Below are positions 28,827 to 37,693 of a DNA stretch of 64,000 nucleotides, one piece after another; within the stretch, counting starts at the first letter, position 1, and each line of letters begins with the position of its first letter. The position numbers and the translations under genes were made by a program. The notes under the pieces are model-generated. The model did no database searches. It was not told the DNA's origin and saw nothing but the letters and a program-made list of their open reading frames with translations. The DNA is from Streptomyces roseofulvus (lineage in GTDB: Bacteria > Actinomycetota > Actinomycetes > Streptomycetales > Streptomycetaceae), in the NCBI RefSeq assembly GCF_039534915.1, contig NZ_BAAAWE010000001.1, positions 2,852,001 through 2,916,000 of the forward strand, given 5' to 3'.

Positions 28827-29999
28827 CTACTTCTTCGGCTCGGTGCCGCAGAACTCGGCCTCGACGATCGCCGCGGTGTCGCCGGTCCAGTCGGCGTTGG
28901 CGTTGGCGGCGAGGGTGTGCCGGCCGTCGCGGGTGGTGTACGCCTCCGAGAGGGAGCCGTGGATGCCGCCGCCGTGACCCCAGATCTCGGTGCCGCAGCT
29001 CAGCTTCTGCCAGGAGATGCCGAGGCCGTAGCGGTAGTCGGGGTACTGGGGGGAGACCGGGTGGGTGGTGGTCAGTTCGCGCATCTCGGCCTTCGGGAGG
29101 AGCCGGCCCTTGAGGAGGGCGCGGTAGAAGGTCTGGAGGTCGGCGGAGTCGGAGATCATCTCGCCGGCGGCGTGGGCGAGGGAGGGGTTGAGCTCGCTGA
29201 CGTCGTGGACGGGGGTTGCCGCTCCGGGCGCGAGCGTGGAGTACGCGGGGCTGCTCGGGCTCGGCATCGTCGCCCGGGTGCCGGGGACGCTGGTGGAGCG
29301 GAGCTTGAGGGGCTTGATGATCCGGTTCTCGACGGCCTTGCCGTAGGGGCGGCCGGTGACCTTCTCGATGACCATCCCGGCGAGGACGAAGTTGGTGTTG
29401 GAGTAGCGCCAGGAGGTGCCGGGGGCGAACTCGGGGGCGTGGGTCATGGCGACGCCGACCAGGTCGCGCGGGCTCCAGGTGTCGTATCGGTGCTGGAGGA
29501 AGCCGGGGCCGAAGACCTTCTCCGCGAAGGCGGGGTCCTCGGTGTAGCTGTAGATGCCGCTGGTGTGGTTGAGGAGCTGCCGGACGGTGATCTTCCGTCC
29601 GTCGTGGCCGTTGCCGCGGACCACGCCGGGCAGCCACTTCTCGACCGGGTCGTCGAGGTCGATCCGGCCCTCGGCCTGGAGCTGGAGGAGGACGGTGGCG
29701 ACGAAGGTCTTGGTGATGGAGCCGACGCGGAAGCGGTCGTCGCCGCCGCGCTCGCCGGCGGTGCCGGTCCAGGAGCGGCCGTTCACCCGGGCCTGGGCGA
29801 CGACGCCGGGGACGCCGGCGTCGACGTTGGCCCGGAGCGCCGCCTGGGTGGCGGCGTGGCCCTTCTGGGCGGCGGCCGCGGGGGCCGTGGGGCCGGCGGC
29901 GAGGGCGGGGGCGGCGAGCGCGGTGACGCCGAGGCCGGCGGCGAGCGCCGCGGCGACGACGGTACGGGCGGTGCGGGTGCGGGTGCGGCTGCTGGTCAT
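28827..29999 (-). CDS. Secreted serine hydrolase, class C beta-lactamase / D-Ala-D-Ala carboxypeptidase type
   Basis: A 390-residue exported enzyme of the S12 peptidase family. Residues 1-35 form a signal peptide (arginine-rich start, hydrophobic core, cleavage near ALAA). The catalytic motif SITK gives Ser94 and Lys97, the YSNTNF block supplies the tyrosine and asparagine, and WGHGGG is the third motif. DDPVEKWLPGV and QLLNHTSGI are typical of the family. It may trim peptidoglycan stem peptides or hydrolyse esters; the exact substrate cannot be told. ATG 29999 has AGGGG five bases upstream. Its stop lies 4 bp from that of the convergent AbiEi-like gene. Confidence 0.92.
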   Translation of the reverse strand: MTSSRTRTRTARTVVAAALAAGLGVTALAAPALAAGPTAPAAAAQKGHAATQAALRANVDAGVPGVVAQARVNGRSWTGTAGERGGDDRFRVGSITKTFVATVLLQLQAEGRIDLDDPVEKWLPGVVRGNGHDGRKITVRQLLNHTSGIYSYTEDPAFAEKVFGPGFLQHRYDTWSPRDLVGVAMTHAPEFAPGTSWRYSNTNFVLAGMVIEKVTGRPYGKAVENRIIKPLKLRSTSVPGTRATMPSPSSPAYSTLAPGAATPVHDVSELNPSLAHAAGEMISDSADLQTFYRALLKGRLLPKAEMRELTTTHPVSPQYPDYRYGLGISWQKLSCGTEIWGHGGGIHGSLSEAYTTRDGRHTLAANANADWTGDTAAIVEAEFCGTEPKK

Positions 30000-30112
30000 G
30001 GGGTCCCCTGTCTCGCTGGTCCGGTGCTGCGGTCGGCGGGGAGGACCGGGGGCGGGACGGGAGGGTTGAGCGGGCTCGTGACGGTTGAGCGGTTTCCGGC
30101 CGTTCTCTCGCC

Positions 30113-30580
30113 CTAGTTGCGGTGCGGGTCGCTGAGGGTGGAGTGGCCGAGGGGCGGGCGGGTGCGCCAGAGGTCGAGGCCGACGTCGACGAGGTGGACC
30201 CGGGTCAGGCCGGGCACGGTGTCGAGGGGGTGCCAGGCGGCGAGGTCGGTGGAGCCGCCGGTCTCGGGCCGGAGCGCGCCGCCGGTGATCCGGGCCTCGT
30301 AGAGGAGGCGGAGCCCGTGCCAGGAGCCGGGGGCGCCGACGCGGGGCAGCCAGTCGCGCGTGACCGAGTCGACGCCGAGGAGGGCGACCGGCTCGGAGAC
30401 GTATCCGGTCTCCTCCTCGACCTCGCGGACGACGGTCGCCACGGGGTTCTCCCCGTGGTCCATGCCGCCGCCGGGCAGGGTCCAGCGTTTCGTTCCGTCC
30501 TTGGCGACCCAGCGGGCGAGGAGGACCTCGCCGTCACGGACGCACACGGCGTAGGCCGCCACCCTCAACTCCTGCTTCAT
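30113..30580 (-). CDS. NUDIX hydrolase
   Basis: A 155-residue NUDIX hydrolase. The full box is visible: G38 M-D-H-G E44, then REVEEETGY (52-60), fitting Gx5Ex7REUxEExGU. The strand RWTLPGGGMDHGE precedes it. Family members cleave nucleoside diphosphates linked to another group, often as house-cleaning enzymes for oxidised nucleotides. Tail features do not identify the substrate. It lies 38 bp downstream of the HPP gene on the same strand and may be co-transcribed with it. The ribosome site is weak. Confidence 0.9.
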   Translation of the reverse strand: MKQELRVAAYAVCVRDGEVLLARWVAKDGTKRWTLPGGGMDHGENPVATVVREVEEETGYVSEPVALLGVDSVTRDWLPRVGAPGSWHGLRLLYEARITGGALRPETGGSTDLAAWHPLDTVPGLTRVHLVDVGLDLWRTRPPLGHSTLSDPHRN

Positions 30581-30618
30581 GGGGCGAGGTTAGGCGATGG
30601 GGGTGACGGCCGGACCGG

Positions 30619-31170
30619 TCAGAACCAGTAGACGGGGTAGCGGCGGCGGGTGGCGCGGGCGGCGAGCAGGCCGACGGCGACGAGCAGCGCGCAGGAGAGG
30701 AGCAGGAGGCCGGTGAAGGTCCAGAACGGCGGGGAGCCGAGGGCGACGATCACCGCGGTGGCGGCGGCCGGGGAGTGCGGGGCGCGGGCGAGCATCATCA
30801 CGCCGAGGGCGAGTCCGCCGGCGACGGCGGCACTCCACAGGCCCGGGCCGGCCACCGCGAGGACGGCGAAGCCGGTGAGGGCGGAGAGGAGTTGGCCGCC
30901 GACGACCGAGCGGGGCTGGGAGAGCGGCAGGTCCGGAGAGGCGGCGACCAGCGCCATGCTCGCGGCGAGCGGCGGTATGAGCAGCGGGTGGTGCAGGACG
31001 GTGCCGAGGGCGACGAGCAGGAGCAGGGCGGCGGTGCTGACGCCGGTGGCGAGCAGGACCGCCGTCGGGCGCGGGCGGGGCGGCGGGCCGGGGCGTACGG
31101 GAGCGGGAGCGGAGGCGGGGGCGGACGGCGGCGGCACGGTGGCCTCGGGAGCCTGGGTGCTGGTGGTCAC
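30619..31170 (-). CDS. HPP family integral membrane protein
   Basis: A 183-residue membrane protein with a proline-rich cytosolic leader (residues 1-35) and about four or five helices. LIPPLAASMALVAASPDLPL, SQPRSVVGGQ and RAPHSPAAATAV correspond to the conserved HPP-family blocks, with HSP in place of the usual HPP triplet. In plants and cyanobacteria HPP proteins carry nitrite; the role in actinobacteria is unknown to me. GTG 31170 has GAGGA upstream. It sits between the PNPOx-like gene (69 bp upstream) and the NUDIX gene on the same strand. Confidence 0.82.
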   Translation of the reverse strand: MTTSTQAPEATVPPPSAPASAPAPVRPGPPPRPRPTAVLLATGVSTAALLLLVALGTVLHHPLLIPPLAASMALVAASPDLPLSQPRSVVGGQLLSALTGFAVLAVAGPGLWSAAVAGGLALGVMMLARAPHSPAAATAVIVALGSPPFWTFTGLLLLSCALLVAVGLLAARATRRRYPVYWF

Positions 31171-31238
31171 GGGTTCCTCGGGATCGTGGATCGGGAGTCC
31201 GCGTGCGGGCGGCAGGGGGCGTTCGGTGCGCGGGAGGT

Positions 31239-32123
31239 TCAGGGGGTGGTCGGATTGGCCGGGGAGTACTCGGGCGCGGACCAGCGCAGGGGGCTGGCGG
31301 CCGGGGTCTCGACGACGCTGTCGACCCGGAAGCGGACGAACCGCTCCTCGGAACGGTATACCGTTTCCGCCCGGCCGCTGAGCTGGAGGGTGGTGCCGTT
31401 CTCCCAGTCCAGGAAGAGGAGACCGGCCCTGTCGTCGGTCTCCAGGTTGCCGAGTGTGAGGAACATCGCGTTGCCCGGGTAGTCCCGCCAGACCAGCTCG
31501 CGGGGGCCCTCGGCCCGGACGAAGCCGGGGTTGCCGCCGCGGTGGCTGGCGTCGGCGCCGTCCGGTCCGACGGTGGCGACGAAGAAGGTGTCGGCCGCGC
31601 GGACGGCGGCGAGCTGGGCCTCGGTGAGGGCGTCGCCCCGGTGGACGGCGGGGGCGTCCGGGCCGGCGGGGCCGGAGCCGTACAGCTCCCGCTTCTGGAG
31701 GTACTTGGGGCAGTTGGCGAAGACCTGCTCGGCCTCGACGAGCAGGCCGCGGGCGCCGGGGCGGGCGGTGCCGTTGAGGCGCATGCGGCGGCGGGTGCGC
31801 GGGTCGAGGGCGAGGGTGCCGACAGGCGTCTCCGTCCTCAGCGCCTCGGCGAGCGGGTCACCGGGGCCGGGGGTGGCCGCGAGCGAGACCGTGTGCGGGC
31901 CGGTGGCGCGGGCGAAGCCGGGAGTGCCGGTGAGCAGGCTCGCCCAGACCCGGCCGTCGGGCGCCGCCGCGGCGAGGACCAGCATGGGCTGGGCCTCCAG
32001 GAACGCGGCGGCGACGGGGCGGATGCCGGGGCGGATGCTGGGGGCGATGTGGGCGGCGGCGGCCTGGAGGCCGAGCTTCTGCTGCACGGCGAGCGAGCCG
32101 TGGTGGTAGGCGGTGGTGCTCAT
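31239..32123 (-). CDS. Pyridoxamine 5'-phosphate oxidase-like flavin-binding protein
   Basis: A 294-residue protein with two PNPOx-like split-barrel halves: LVLAAAAPDGRVWASLLTG (about 48-66) and DTFFVATVGPDGADASHRGG (about 182-201), with FLTLGNLETDDRAGLLFLDW after the second. These proteins bind FMN or F420 and are often redox enzymes of unknown substrate. I start at ATG 32123 (STTAYHHGSLAVQ), where GGAGG lies upstream; the in-frame stretch before it is proline-rich noncoding-like. It heads a short same-strand group with HPP and NUDIX. True PdxH activity is unlikely given the length and divergent blocks. Confidence 0.82.
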   Translation of the reverse strand: MSTTAYHHGSLAVQQKLGLQAAAAHIAPSIRPGIRPVAAAFLEAQPMLVLAAAAPDGRVWASLLTGTPGFARATGPHTVSLAATPGPGDPLAEALRTETPVGTLALDPRTRRRMRLNGTARPGARGLLVEAEQVFANCPKYLQKRELYGSGPAGPDAPAVHRGDALTEAQLAAVRAADTFFVATVGPDGADASHRGGNPGFVRAEGPRELVWRDYPGNAMFLTLGNLETDDRAGLLFLDWENGTTLQLSGRAETVYRSEERFVRFRVDSVVETPAASPLRWSAPEYSPANPTTP

Positions 32124-32212
32124 GGCTGCGCCTCCGGGCGGGTGTGGGTTTGCGGGGTGCGGGCAGGGCGCGGGCGCGGGTGGCGCGTTCGGCGGTGTGC
32201 CCACCCGTTCCT

Positions 32213-32235
32213 CCCCCGACGACTTCGTCCGGGGG
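32213..32235 (-). terminator. Terminator downstream of the VOC gene
   Basis: Short hairpin cccccgacga (32213-32222) with tcgtccggggg (32225-32235), one bulged base, 34 bp past the VOC stop. Confidence 0.55.
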
Positions 32236-32268
32236 TCCCGGGCGGAACGCCTGCCCGCGCCCGGGTCT

Positions 32269-32724
32269 CTAGAAGAATCCGCAGGTGGGGGCCGAGCTGT
32301 TGGGGGCCGGGGCGGATTCGGCGCCCTTGGGGACGGAGATCTCGAGGCGGGTGCCGTCGGGGTCGTGGAAGAAGATGCCGCCGGAGGCCGCGCCTTCGCG
32401 GTGGGCGACCACGCCGTCGTAGGCGAAGGTGACGCCCTCCGCCCTGAGGGCCGCCTCGGCCTCGCGGACCCGCTCGATGGACTCGGCCTCGAAGGCCAGG
32501 TGGTGCAGGCCGGCCAGGCCCGCGTCGTAACCGCCCGCGGCCTGCTGCCAGAGGGTGAGCACGAGCCGGCCGCCCTGGCCGAGGAAGGCGTAGCGGCGGC
32601 CGTCGGCGTCGCCGGAGCCGATCGCCTCGAAGCCCAGGACGTCGCCGTAGAAGCGGAGCGAGCGGTCCAGGTCGGTGACGTTGATGCCGATGTGCGCCGT
32701 GTTCAGCGTGCCGATCGCGGACAT
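32269..32724 (-). CDS. VOC/glyoxalase family protein
   Basis: A 151-residue single-domain vicinal-oxygen-chelate protein. Both beta-alpha-beta-beta-beta halves are present, with candidate metal ligands His11 (NTAHIGINVTDLD), His74 or His75 (GLHHLAFE) and Glu128 (DPDGTRLEIS). The family includes glyoxalases, dioxygenases and drug-binding resistance proteins, and nothing singles one out here. ATG 32724 has GAGGGGA upstream. It is divergent from a CGNR regulator across a gap holding a palindrome, so it may be that regulator's target. Confidence 0.87.
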   Translation of the reverse strand: MSAIGTLNTAHIGINVTDLDRSLRFYGDVLGFEAIGSGDADGRRYAFLGQGGRLVLTLWQQAAGGYDAGLAGLHHLAFEAESIERVREAEAALRAEGVTFAYDGVVAHREGAASGGIFFHDPDGTRLEISVPKGAESAPAPNSSAPTCGFF

Positions 32725-32759
32725 GACGGTCCCCTCGTCGTCGGTCGCCCCCTTCGGGC

Positions 32760-32829
32760 TAACCGGTTAACTCGACTTTAGAGGTTAGGCGACATCAGGC
32801 GCAACCCGTCACGTACGCTTGAGGGGTTA
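32760..32829. promoter_or_regulatory. Putative operator between the VOC and CGNR genes
   Basis: A perfect 10-bp palindrome taaccggtta (32760-32769) lies 36 bp upstream of the VOC start. Further GGTTA half-sites occur at 32783-32787 and 32825-32829, 18 and 60 bp from the first. Clustering of half-sites in a divergent promoter suggests a repressor site. The protein that binds is unknown; the CGNR protein is the obvious candidate. Confidence 0.5.
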
Positions 32830-32861
32830 GATCGCCCGGGGGATCGAGGAGGATGCCCGCC

Positions 32862-33404
32862 ATGCCCGTCACCGACCCGCGGCCGCACACCGGCGAACCG
32901 GTCTCCCTGGACCTGCTCAACACCCGCTGGATGCGCGAGGGGGAACGCCAGGACCTGCTCACCGACACCGAGGGGCTGGCCGTCTGGCTCGCGGCCAACG
33001 GGCTCGACGGGCGCTTCGCCGCCGACGAGGCCACGCTCCGGCACACCCGCGCCGCCCGCGAGGCGCTGAAGGCACTGGTCGACCGCCCCGGCGACCCCGG
33101 GGCGATCGCGGGGGTCGACGCCGTCCTGGAGCACGGCCGGATCCGCGTGCTGCTCTCCGCCGACGGCCCCGGCGAGCGGGCCGAGTTCGCCGATCCGGCG
33201 TGGGGGCCGGCCTGGACCGCCGCCCGCGACTACCTGGACCTGCTCCGCACCGCACCGGACCGGATCAGGACCTGCGCGCACGAGGCGTGCATCCTGCACT
33301 TCTTCGACACCTCGCGGAACGGCACCCGCCGCTGGCACTCGATGGCCACCTGCGGCAACCGCGCGAAGGCGTCCCGGCACTACGCCCGCACGAAGGATCA
33401 GTGA
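32862..33404 (+). CDS. ABATE/CGNR zinc-finger family transcription regulator
   Basis: A 180-residue protein with an N-terminal ABATE domain (PVSLDLLNTRWMREGERQDL) and a C-terminal CGNR zinc finger: CAHEACILHFFDTSRNGTRR, then HSMATCGNRAKASRHY. The cysteines of CAHEAC and the CGNR block form the metal site and the basic stretch is expected to bind DNA. I start at ATG 32862, which has GAGGAGG nine bases upstream; the ATG at 32853 touches that ribosome site. It is divergent from the VOC gene. Probable stress or metabolite sensor; ligand unknown. Confidence 0.88.
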   Translation: MPVTDPRPHTGEPVSLDLLNTRWMREGERQDLLTDTEGLAVWLAANGLDGRFAADEATLRHTRAAREALKALVDRPGDPGAIAGVDAVLEHGRIRVLLSADGPGERAEFADPAWGPAWTAARDYLDLLRTAPDRIRTCAHEACILHFFDTSRNGTRRWHSMATCGNRAKASRHYARTKDQ

Positions 33405-33422
33405 CGGCCGGGAACCACCCGT

Positions 33423-33449
33423 CGAATCGTCCTCGTTGAGGGCGATTCG
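33423..33449. terminator. Terminator after the CGNR gene
   Basis: Hairpin cgaatcgtcctc (33423-33434) and gagggcgattcg (33438-33449), 18 bp after the stop, with one mismatched pair. Confidence 0.6.
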
Positions 33450-33602
33450 TGCTCTGTGGCGGAGGACGCGCGGTGGCGGATGTACGCCATGGACACAACA
33501 TGCCCTCCAGGAACTCTCCACAAAACCCTGTCACTTGCGAAAGGCTGAGCGGTCATCCGGTACCGGAATCCGGACCCTCTTCTTTCACAAACAGGGATGT
33601 AA

Positions 33603-36600
33603 ATGACCACCCCCGAAACCCAGAGCTCCATACCCGGGCGCTCGACCGGGACCGGGCGGGCGGCCAGGATCGCCGCCGCCGCCGGTCTGGTGACCGCGCT
33701 CGTCGCGGCCGGTGCCGCGCCGGTGCTCGCCGCCGAGACCCCGGCGACGAACCCCCCGGTCAAGACCGCGGAGCCCGCCGACAAGCTCGGCGCCATCGAC
33801 GCGCAGCGCCTCGCCGAGGCCGAGGCCGCCGGCGAGCCGCACGTCACCGTCCTGGTCGCCACCGCGCCCGGCGCGACCGAGCAGGTCGCGGGCCAGCTCG
33901 ACGCCGTCCCCGGCGGCTCCGTCGGCAACCGCAACGACGAGCTCGGCTACGTCCGCGCCACCCTGCCGACCGCCAAGGCCGAGGCCGCGATCAAGGCCGC
34001 CGCCAAGCTCTCCTCCGTCCAGTCGCTCGACCTCCAGGCCGAGATCAAGCTGGACGACCCGCGCCCCGACGAGGGCGTCACCGGCGCCGTCGAGGGCACC
34101 ACGGTGGACCGGACGTACCCGGCGCCGTCGAAGTACACCCCGGCGAAGAACCCGTACAACCCGTCCCACGAGACGGGCGCGGTCGAGTTCGTCGAGGACC
34201 ACCCGCGGGCCGACGGCCGCGGCGTGACCATCGGCATCCTCGACTCGGGCGTCGACCTGGGCCACCCGGCCCTGCAGAAGACCACCACCGGCGAGCGCAA
34301 GATCGTCGACTGGGTGACCGCCACCGACCCGCTCACCGAGAGCGACGGCACCTGGCGCGCCCAGATCACCCCGGTCGCGGGCCCCGTCTTCAGCGCCGCC
34401 TCGCAGTCCTGGAAGGCGCCCGAGGGCTCCTACCAGTGGAGCCGCTTCAGCGAGTCCGTCACGGCGGGCGGCGACCCGGCCGGTGACATCAACCGCGACG
34501 GCGACACCACCGACGTCTTCGGCATGCTGTACGACCCCGCCGCCGGCACCGTCCGCGTCGACACCGACCAGGACTTCGACTTCACGGACAACGCGCCGAT
34601 GAAGCCGTACAAGGACGGGTACCAGATCGGCTACTTCGGTACCGACAACCCGGCCACCGAGGTCGCCGAGCGCACCCCCTTCGTCGTGGAGATCCGCAAG
34701 GACGTCCCGATGGACCCGCTGGGCGGCTCCTGGGTCGGCCAGAAGCGCGACTTCGTCAACATCGGCCTCGTCGAGTCCTCGCACGGCACCCACGTCGCCG
34801 GCATCACCGCCGCCAAGGGCCTCTTCGGCGGCCGGATGAACGGCGCCGCGCCCGGCGCGAAGATCGTCTCCTCGCGCGCCTGCACCTGGACCGGCGGCTG
34901 CACCAACACCGCCCTCACCGAGGGCATGGTCGACCTCGTCGTCAACCGCGGCGTCGACATCGTCAACATGTCGATCGGCGGCCTGCCCGCGCTGAACGAC
35001 GGCGACAACGTCCGCGCCCGCCTCTACACCCGTCTCATCGACGAGTACGGCGTGCAGCTGGTGATCTCGGCCGGCAACTCCGGCCCGGGCACCAACACCA
35101 TCGGCGACCCCGGCCTGGCCGACAAGGTCCTCTCGGTCGGCGCGGCCGTCTCCCGCTCGACCTGGGCCGCCAACTACGGCTCGGCCGTCGAGAAGTCGTA
35201 CGCCATGTTCCCGTTCTCCTCGCGCGGTCCGCGTGAGGACGGCGGCGCCGCCCCGCTGGTCACCGGCCCGGGCTCGGCCGTGAACACCATCCCGACCTGG
35301 CAGGCCGGCGCCGGCGTCGCCGAGTCCGGCTACGCGCTGCCCGCCGGCTACGGCATGCTCAACGGCACCTCGATGTCGTCCCCGCAGGTCGCCGGCGCGA
35401 GCGCGCTGCTGCTCTCCGCAGCCAAGCAGCGCGGCATCGAGCTCTCCCCGCTGACCCTCCGCACCGCCCTCACCTCGACCGCGAAGCGGATCCCGGGTGT
35501 CGCGGCGCACGAGCAGGGCGCCGGTCTCGTCGACGTCGTCGAGGCGTGGGACTCCATCAAGGACGGGGCCACCGCCCACTCCTACAAGGTCGAGGCCCCG
35601 GTCGACACCGTGATCTTCCCGGCCCCGCACACCGGCACCGGTGTGTACGACCGCGAGGGCGGCCTCAAGGTCGGCCAGAAGAAGGTCTACGACGTCACCG
35701 TCACCCGCACCAGCGGCCCGGACCGTGCGATCGAGCACGAGCTGGACCTCAAGTACAACGACGGCACCTTCCGCATCCTCGGCGACGACGAGGTCGACCT
35801 GCCGCTGAACAAGCCGGTCACCGTCAAGCTGGAGGCCCGTCCGACCACCGCCGGCGTGCACAGCGTGCTCCTGGAGGCCGACGACGAGGACACCGAGGGC
35901 GTCGACAAGCAGATCATGGCCACCTCCGTCGTCGCGAGCGACCTGGTCGCCCCCGGCTACGGCTTCTCCGCCGCCGGCTCGGTGCAGCGCAACAGCACCA
36001 AGTCGTACTTCGTGACCGTGCCGCAGGGCGCGACCTCGCTGGAGGTGCGGATCGGCGGGCTGAAGGAGAAGAGCCAGACCCGGTTCATCGCCATCCACCC
36101 GTACGGCGTCCCGGTCGACCCGACCGCGACCACCGGCTGCTACCCGCACTACAACCCGGCGAACACCTGCCGCCCCGACCTGCGCTCGTACGCCAACCCG
36201 CAGGCCGGCGTCTGGGAGATCGAGGTCGAGGCGCGCCGCACCTCGCCGGACCTGGACAACCCGTACAAGCTGGACGTCTCCGTGCTCGGCGCCTCCTTCG
36301 ACCCGGCCGTCCAGACGGTCGCCGAGGCGAAGGTCGGCACCCCGGCCGCCGTCGAGTGGACGGTCACCAACACGTTCGCCGCGCTCGACGGCAAGCTCAA
36401 GGGCGGCTCGCTCGGCTCCCAGAAGTCCGAGACGCCGACCATCCAGCACCACGAGCAGCAGACGAAGACCGTCACCATCGGTGAGGGCGTCGAGCGTCTC
36501 GACATCGCGATCGGCAACACCTCCGACAAGGCCGCCGACCTCGACCTGACCGTGCTGCTCAACGGCAAGCAGGTCGGCCAGTCGGCGGACGGCGACTCGG

Positions 36601-36917
36601 AGGAGGCCGTCTCCCTCGTGAAGCCGGCCGCCGGCACCTACACCGTCGTCGTCGACGGCTACGCGGTCCACGCCGAGGGCGGCACGACCTACGACTACAA
36701 GGACGTGTACTTCTCCCCGTCGCTCGGCACCGTGAAGGTCGACGAGGCGAAGACGTACCCGCTGGCCAACGGCGCGAGCGCCAAGGTCGCGGCCGAGGTC
36801 GTCGTCGGCGGCGCGGCCCCCGAGGGACGCCGGTTCTTCGGCCAGGTCCAGCTGCTCAACGCGCGCGGCACCGTCGCGGGCACCGGCAGCGTCCTGATCG
36901 GCGGCGTCACCCCGTAA
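33603..36917 (+). CDS. Large secreted S8 (subtilisin-family) peptidase
   Basis: An exported serine protease of 1,104 residues. Signal peptide about 1-44; a propeptide-like region runs to about 200. Catalytic Asp214 (GILDSGVD), His394 (SSHGTHVAG), oxyanion Asn492 (SAGNSGPG) and Ser590 (NGTSMSSPQ). The Asp-to-His distance is about 180 residues, against about 35 in subtilisin, and the insert holds an EF-hand-like loop DINRDGDTTD (295-304) and a second acidic stretch DTDQDFDFTD. This recalls tripeptidyl-peptidase II-type subtilases. The last 500 residues are beta-rich with no membrane anchor. ATG 33603 has AGGG upstream. Asd and other genes around it are unrelated. Confidence 0.94.
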   Translation: MTTPETQSSIPGRSTGTGRAARIAAAAGLVTALVAAGAAPVLAAETPATNPPVKTAEPADKLGAIDAQRLAEAEAAGEPHVTVLVATAPGATEQVAGQLDAVPGGSVGNRNDELGYVRATLPTAKAEAAIKAAAKLSSVQSLDLQAEIKLDDPRPDEGVTGAVEGTTVDRTYPAPSKYTPAKNPYNPSHETGAVEFVEDHPRADGRGVTIGILDSGVDLGHPALQKTTTGERKIVDWVTATDPLTESDGTWRAQITPVAGPVFSAASQSWKAPEGSYQWSRFSESVTAGGDPAGDINRDGDTTDVFGMLYDPAAGTVRVDTDQDFDFTDNAPMKPYKDGYQIGYFGTDNPATEVAERTPFVVEIRKDVPMDPLGGSWVGQKRDFVNIGLVESSHGTHVAGITAAKGLFGGRMNGAAPGAKIVSSRACTWTGGCTNTALTEGMVDLVVNRGVDIVNMSIGGLPALNDGDNVRARLYTRLIDEYGVQLVISAGNSGPGTNTIGDPGLADKVLSVGAAVSRSTWAANYGSAVEKSYAMFPFSSRGPREDGGAAPLVTGPGSAVNTIPTWQAGAGVAESGYALPAGYGMLNGTSMSSPQVAGASALLLSAAKQRGIELSPLTLRTALTSTAKRIPGVAAHEQGAGLVDVVEAWDSIKDGATAHSYKVEAPVDTVIFPAPHTGTGVYDREGGLKVGQKKVYDVTVTRTSGPDRAIEHELDLKYNDGTFRILGDDEVDLPLNKPVTVKLEARPTTAGVHSVLLEADDEDTEGVDKQIMATSVVASDLVAPGYGFSAAGSVQRNSTKSYFVTVPQGATSLEVRIGGLKEKSQTRFIAIHPYGVPVDPTATTGCYPHYNPANTCRPDLRSYANPQAGVWEIEVEARRTSPDLDNPYKLDVSVLGASFDPAVQTVAEAKVGTPAAVEWTVTNTFAALDGKLKGGSLGSQKSETPTIQHHEQQTKTVTIGEGVERLDIAIGNTSDKAADLDLTVLLNGKQVGQSADGDSEEAVSLVKPAAGTYTVVVDGYAVHAEGGTTYDYKDVYFSPSLGTVKVDEAKTYPLANGASAKVAAEVVVGGAAPEGRRFFGQVQLLNARGTVAGTGSVLIGGVTP

Positions 36918-36938
36918 CACCCCGGGCAGTACGAGGAG

Positions 36939-36967
36939 GGGCGGGCACCCGTGCGGGTGCCCGCCCC
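36939..36967 (+). terminator. Terminator of the S8 peptidase gene
   Basis: Nearly perfect hairpin, left arm ggggcgggcaccc (36939-36951) with a short loop and a G/C-rich right arm ending near 36967, placed 22 bp after the stop. It also lies just before the stop of the convergent membrane-protein gene. Confidence 0.8.
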
Positions 36968-36975
36968 TTCCGCGT

Positions 36976-37692
36976 TCAGCCCCGGCCGGGGCAGTCGCCC
37001 ACCCCTTCGCGCAGCCCCTTCTCCACCCACGCGCGTCCGTACTCCAGCTCGTCGCGGACGGGGCCGACGTCCTCGCCGAGCTCGCCGGGCGGCTCCATGT
37101 CCTGCCGGAAGGTGAGCGCCCCCTCGTCGGGGAAGCGGGAGACGACCACGAGCATCCGCGCACCGGGCCGGTAGAACGACGGGTCCGCCGCCCCGCCGCG
37201 GAAGGCCAGCTCGCCGGAGCCGGCGCCCTCCGGCTTGTACCGGCGCTCCACCCGCAGCACCACGCGGAGCTCCCCCTCGTCCGCGAGCGGCTCGACCCGG
37301 GCGACCGTCCCCTCGGCGACGTCCGTGGCGCAGGCCACGAACCCGCCGGCGGTGAGCTTCGCGCTGCTCCCGCCGCTGTCGATGCCTCCGCTGTCGAGCG
37401 TCCCGGGGTGCGCGGCCAGCCACGCCCCGCCGGTGCCGAGCACGCCGAGGGCCACGCAGGCGGCGAGCGCCCAGGCCGCGATCCGGCCGCGGCGCCGGGG
37501 CCGTACGACCGGAGCCGCCGGTACGGGCTCCGCCGTGAGCGCGCCGGCGAGGACGCCCAGCTGCCGGCGGATCAGGGCCACGTCCGCGAGGGCGCGGGCG
37601 ACCTCGGGATCGTCCCCGGCGCCCGGGGGCAGCGGCTGGTCGTCCTCCAGGGCCAGCACCAGCGCCAGCGGGTCCCGCTCCTGCTCCTCCAC
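36976..37692 (-). CDS. Single-pass membrane protein coupled to an ECF sigma factor (putative anti-sigma factor)
   Basis: A 238-residue protein with one membrane helix at about 70-94 (IAAWALAACVALGVLGTGGA), a 69-residue cytosolic N-terminus and an exported C-terminus containing Cys121 and Cys234. It begins with GTG 37692, one base from the sigma-factor stop, so the two are translationally coupled. This is the usual layout of a sigma/anti-sigma pair. I see no zinc-binding HxxxCxxC motif, so it would be a non-ZAS anti-sigma type. The assignment rests on gene position and topology. Confidence 0.65.
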   Translation of the reverse strand: MEEQERDPLALVLALEDDQPLPPGAGDDPEVARALADVALIRRQLGVLAGALTAEPVPAAPVVRPRRRGRIAAWALAACVALGVLGTGGAWLAAHPGTLDSGGIDSGGSSAKLTAGGFVACATDVAEGTVARVEPLADEGELRVVLRVERRYKPEGAGSGELAFRGGAADPSFYRPGARMLVVVSRFPDEGALTFRQDMEPPGELGEDVGPVRDELEYGRAWVEKGLREGVGDCPGRG

Positions 37693-37693
37693 C

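Noticed and set aside
33585..37163. A 1,192-codon minus-strand frame opposite the S8 peptidase
   Set aside because: Antisense shadow; the plus strand has the signal peptide, triad and calcium loops.
36976..37692. A zinc-binding (ZAS) anti-sigma domain in the sigma-coupled membrane protein
   Set aside because: The HxxxCxxC motif is absent; the two cysteines lie outside the membrane. It is therefore called only as a putative anti-sigma factor.
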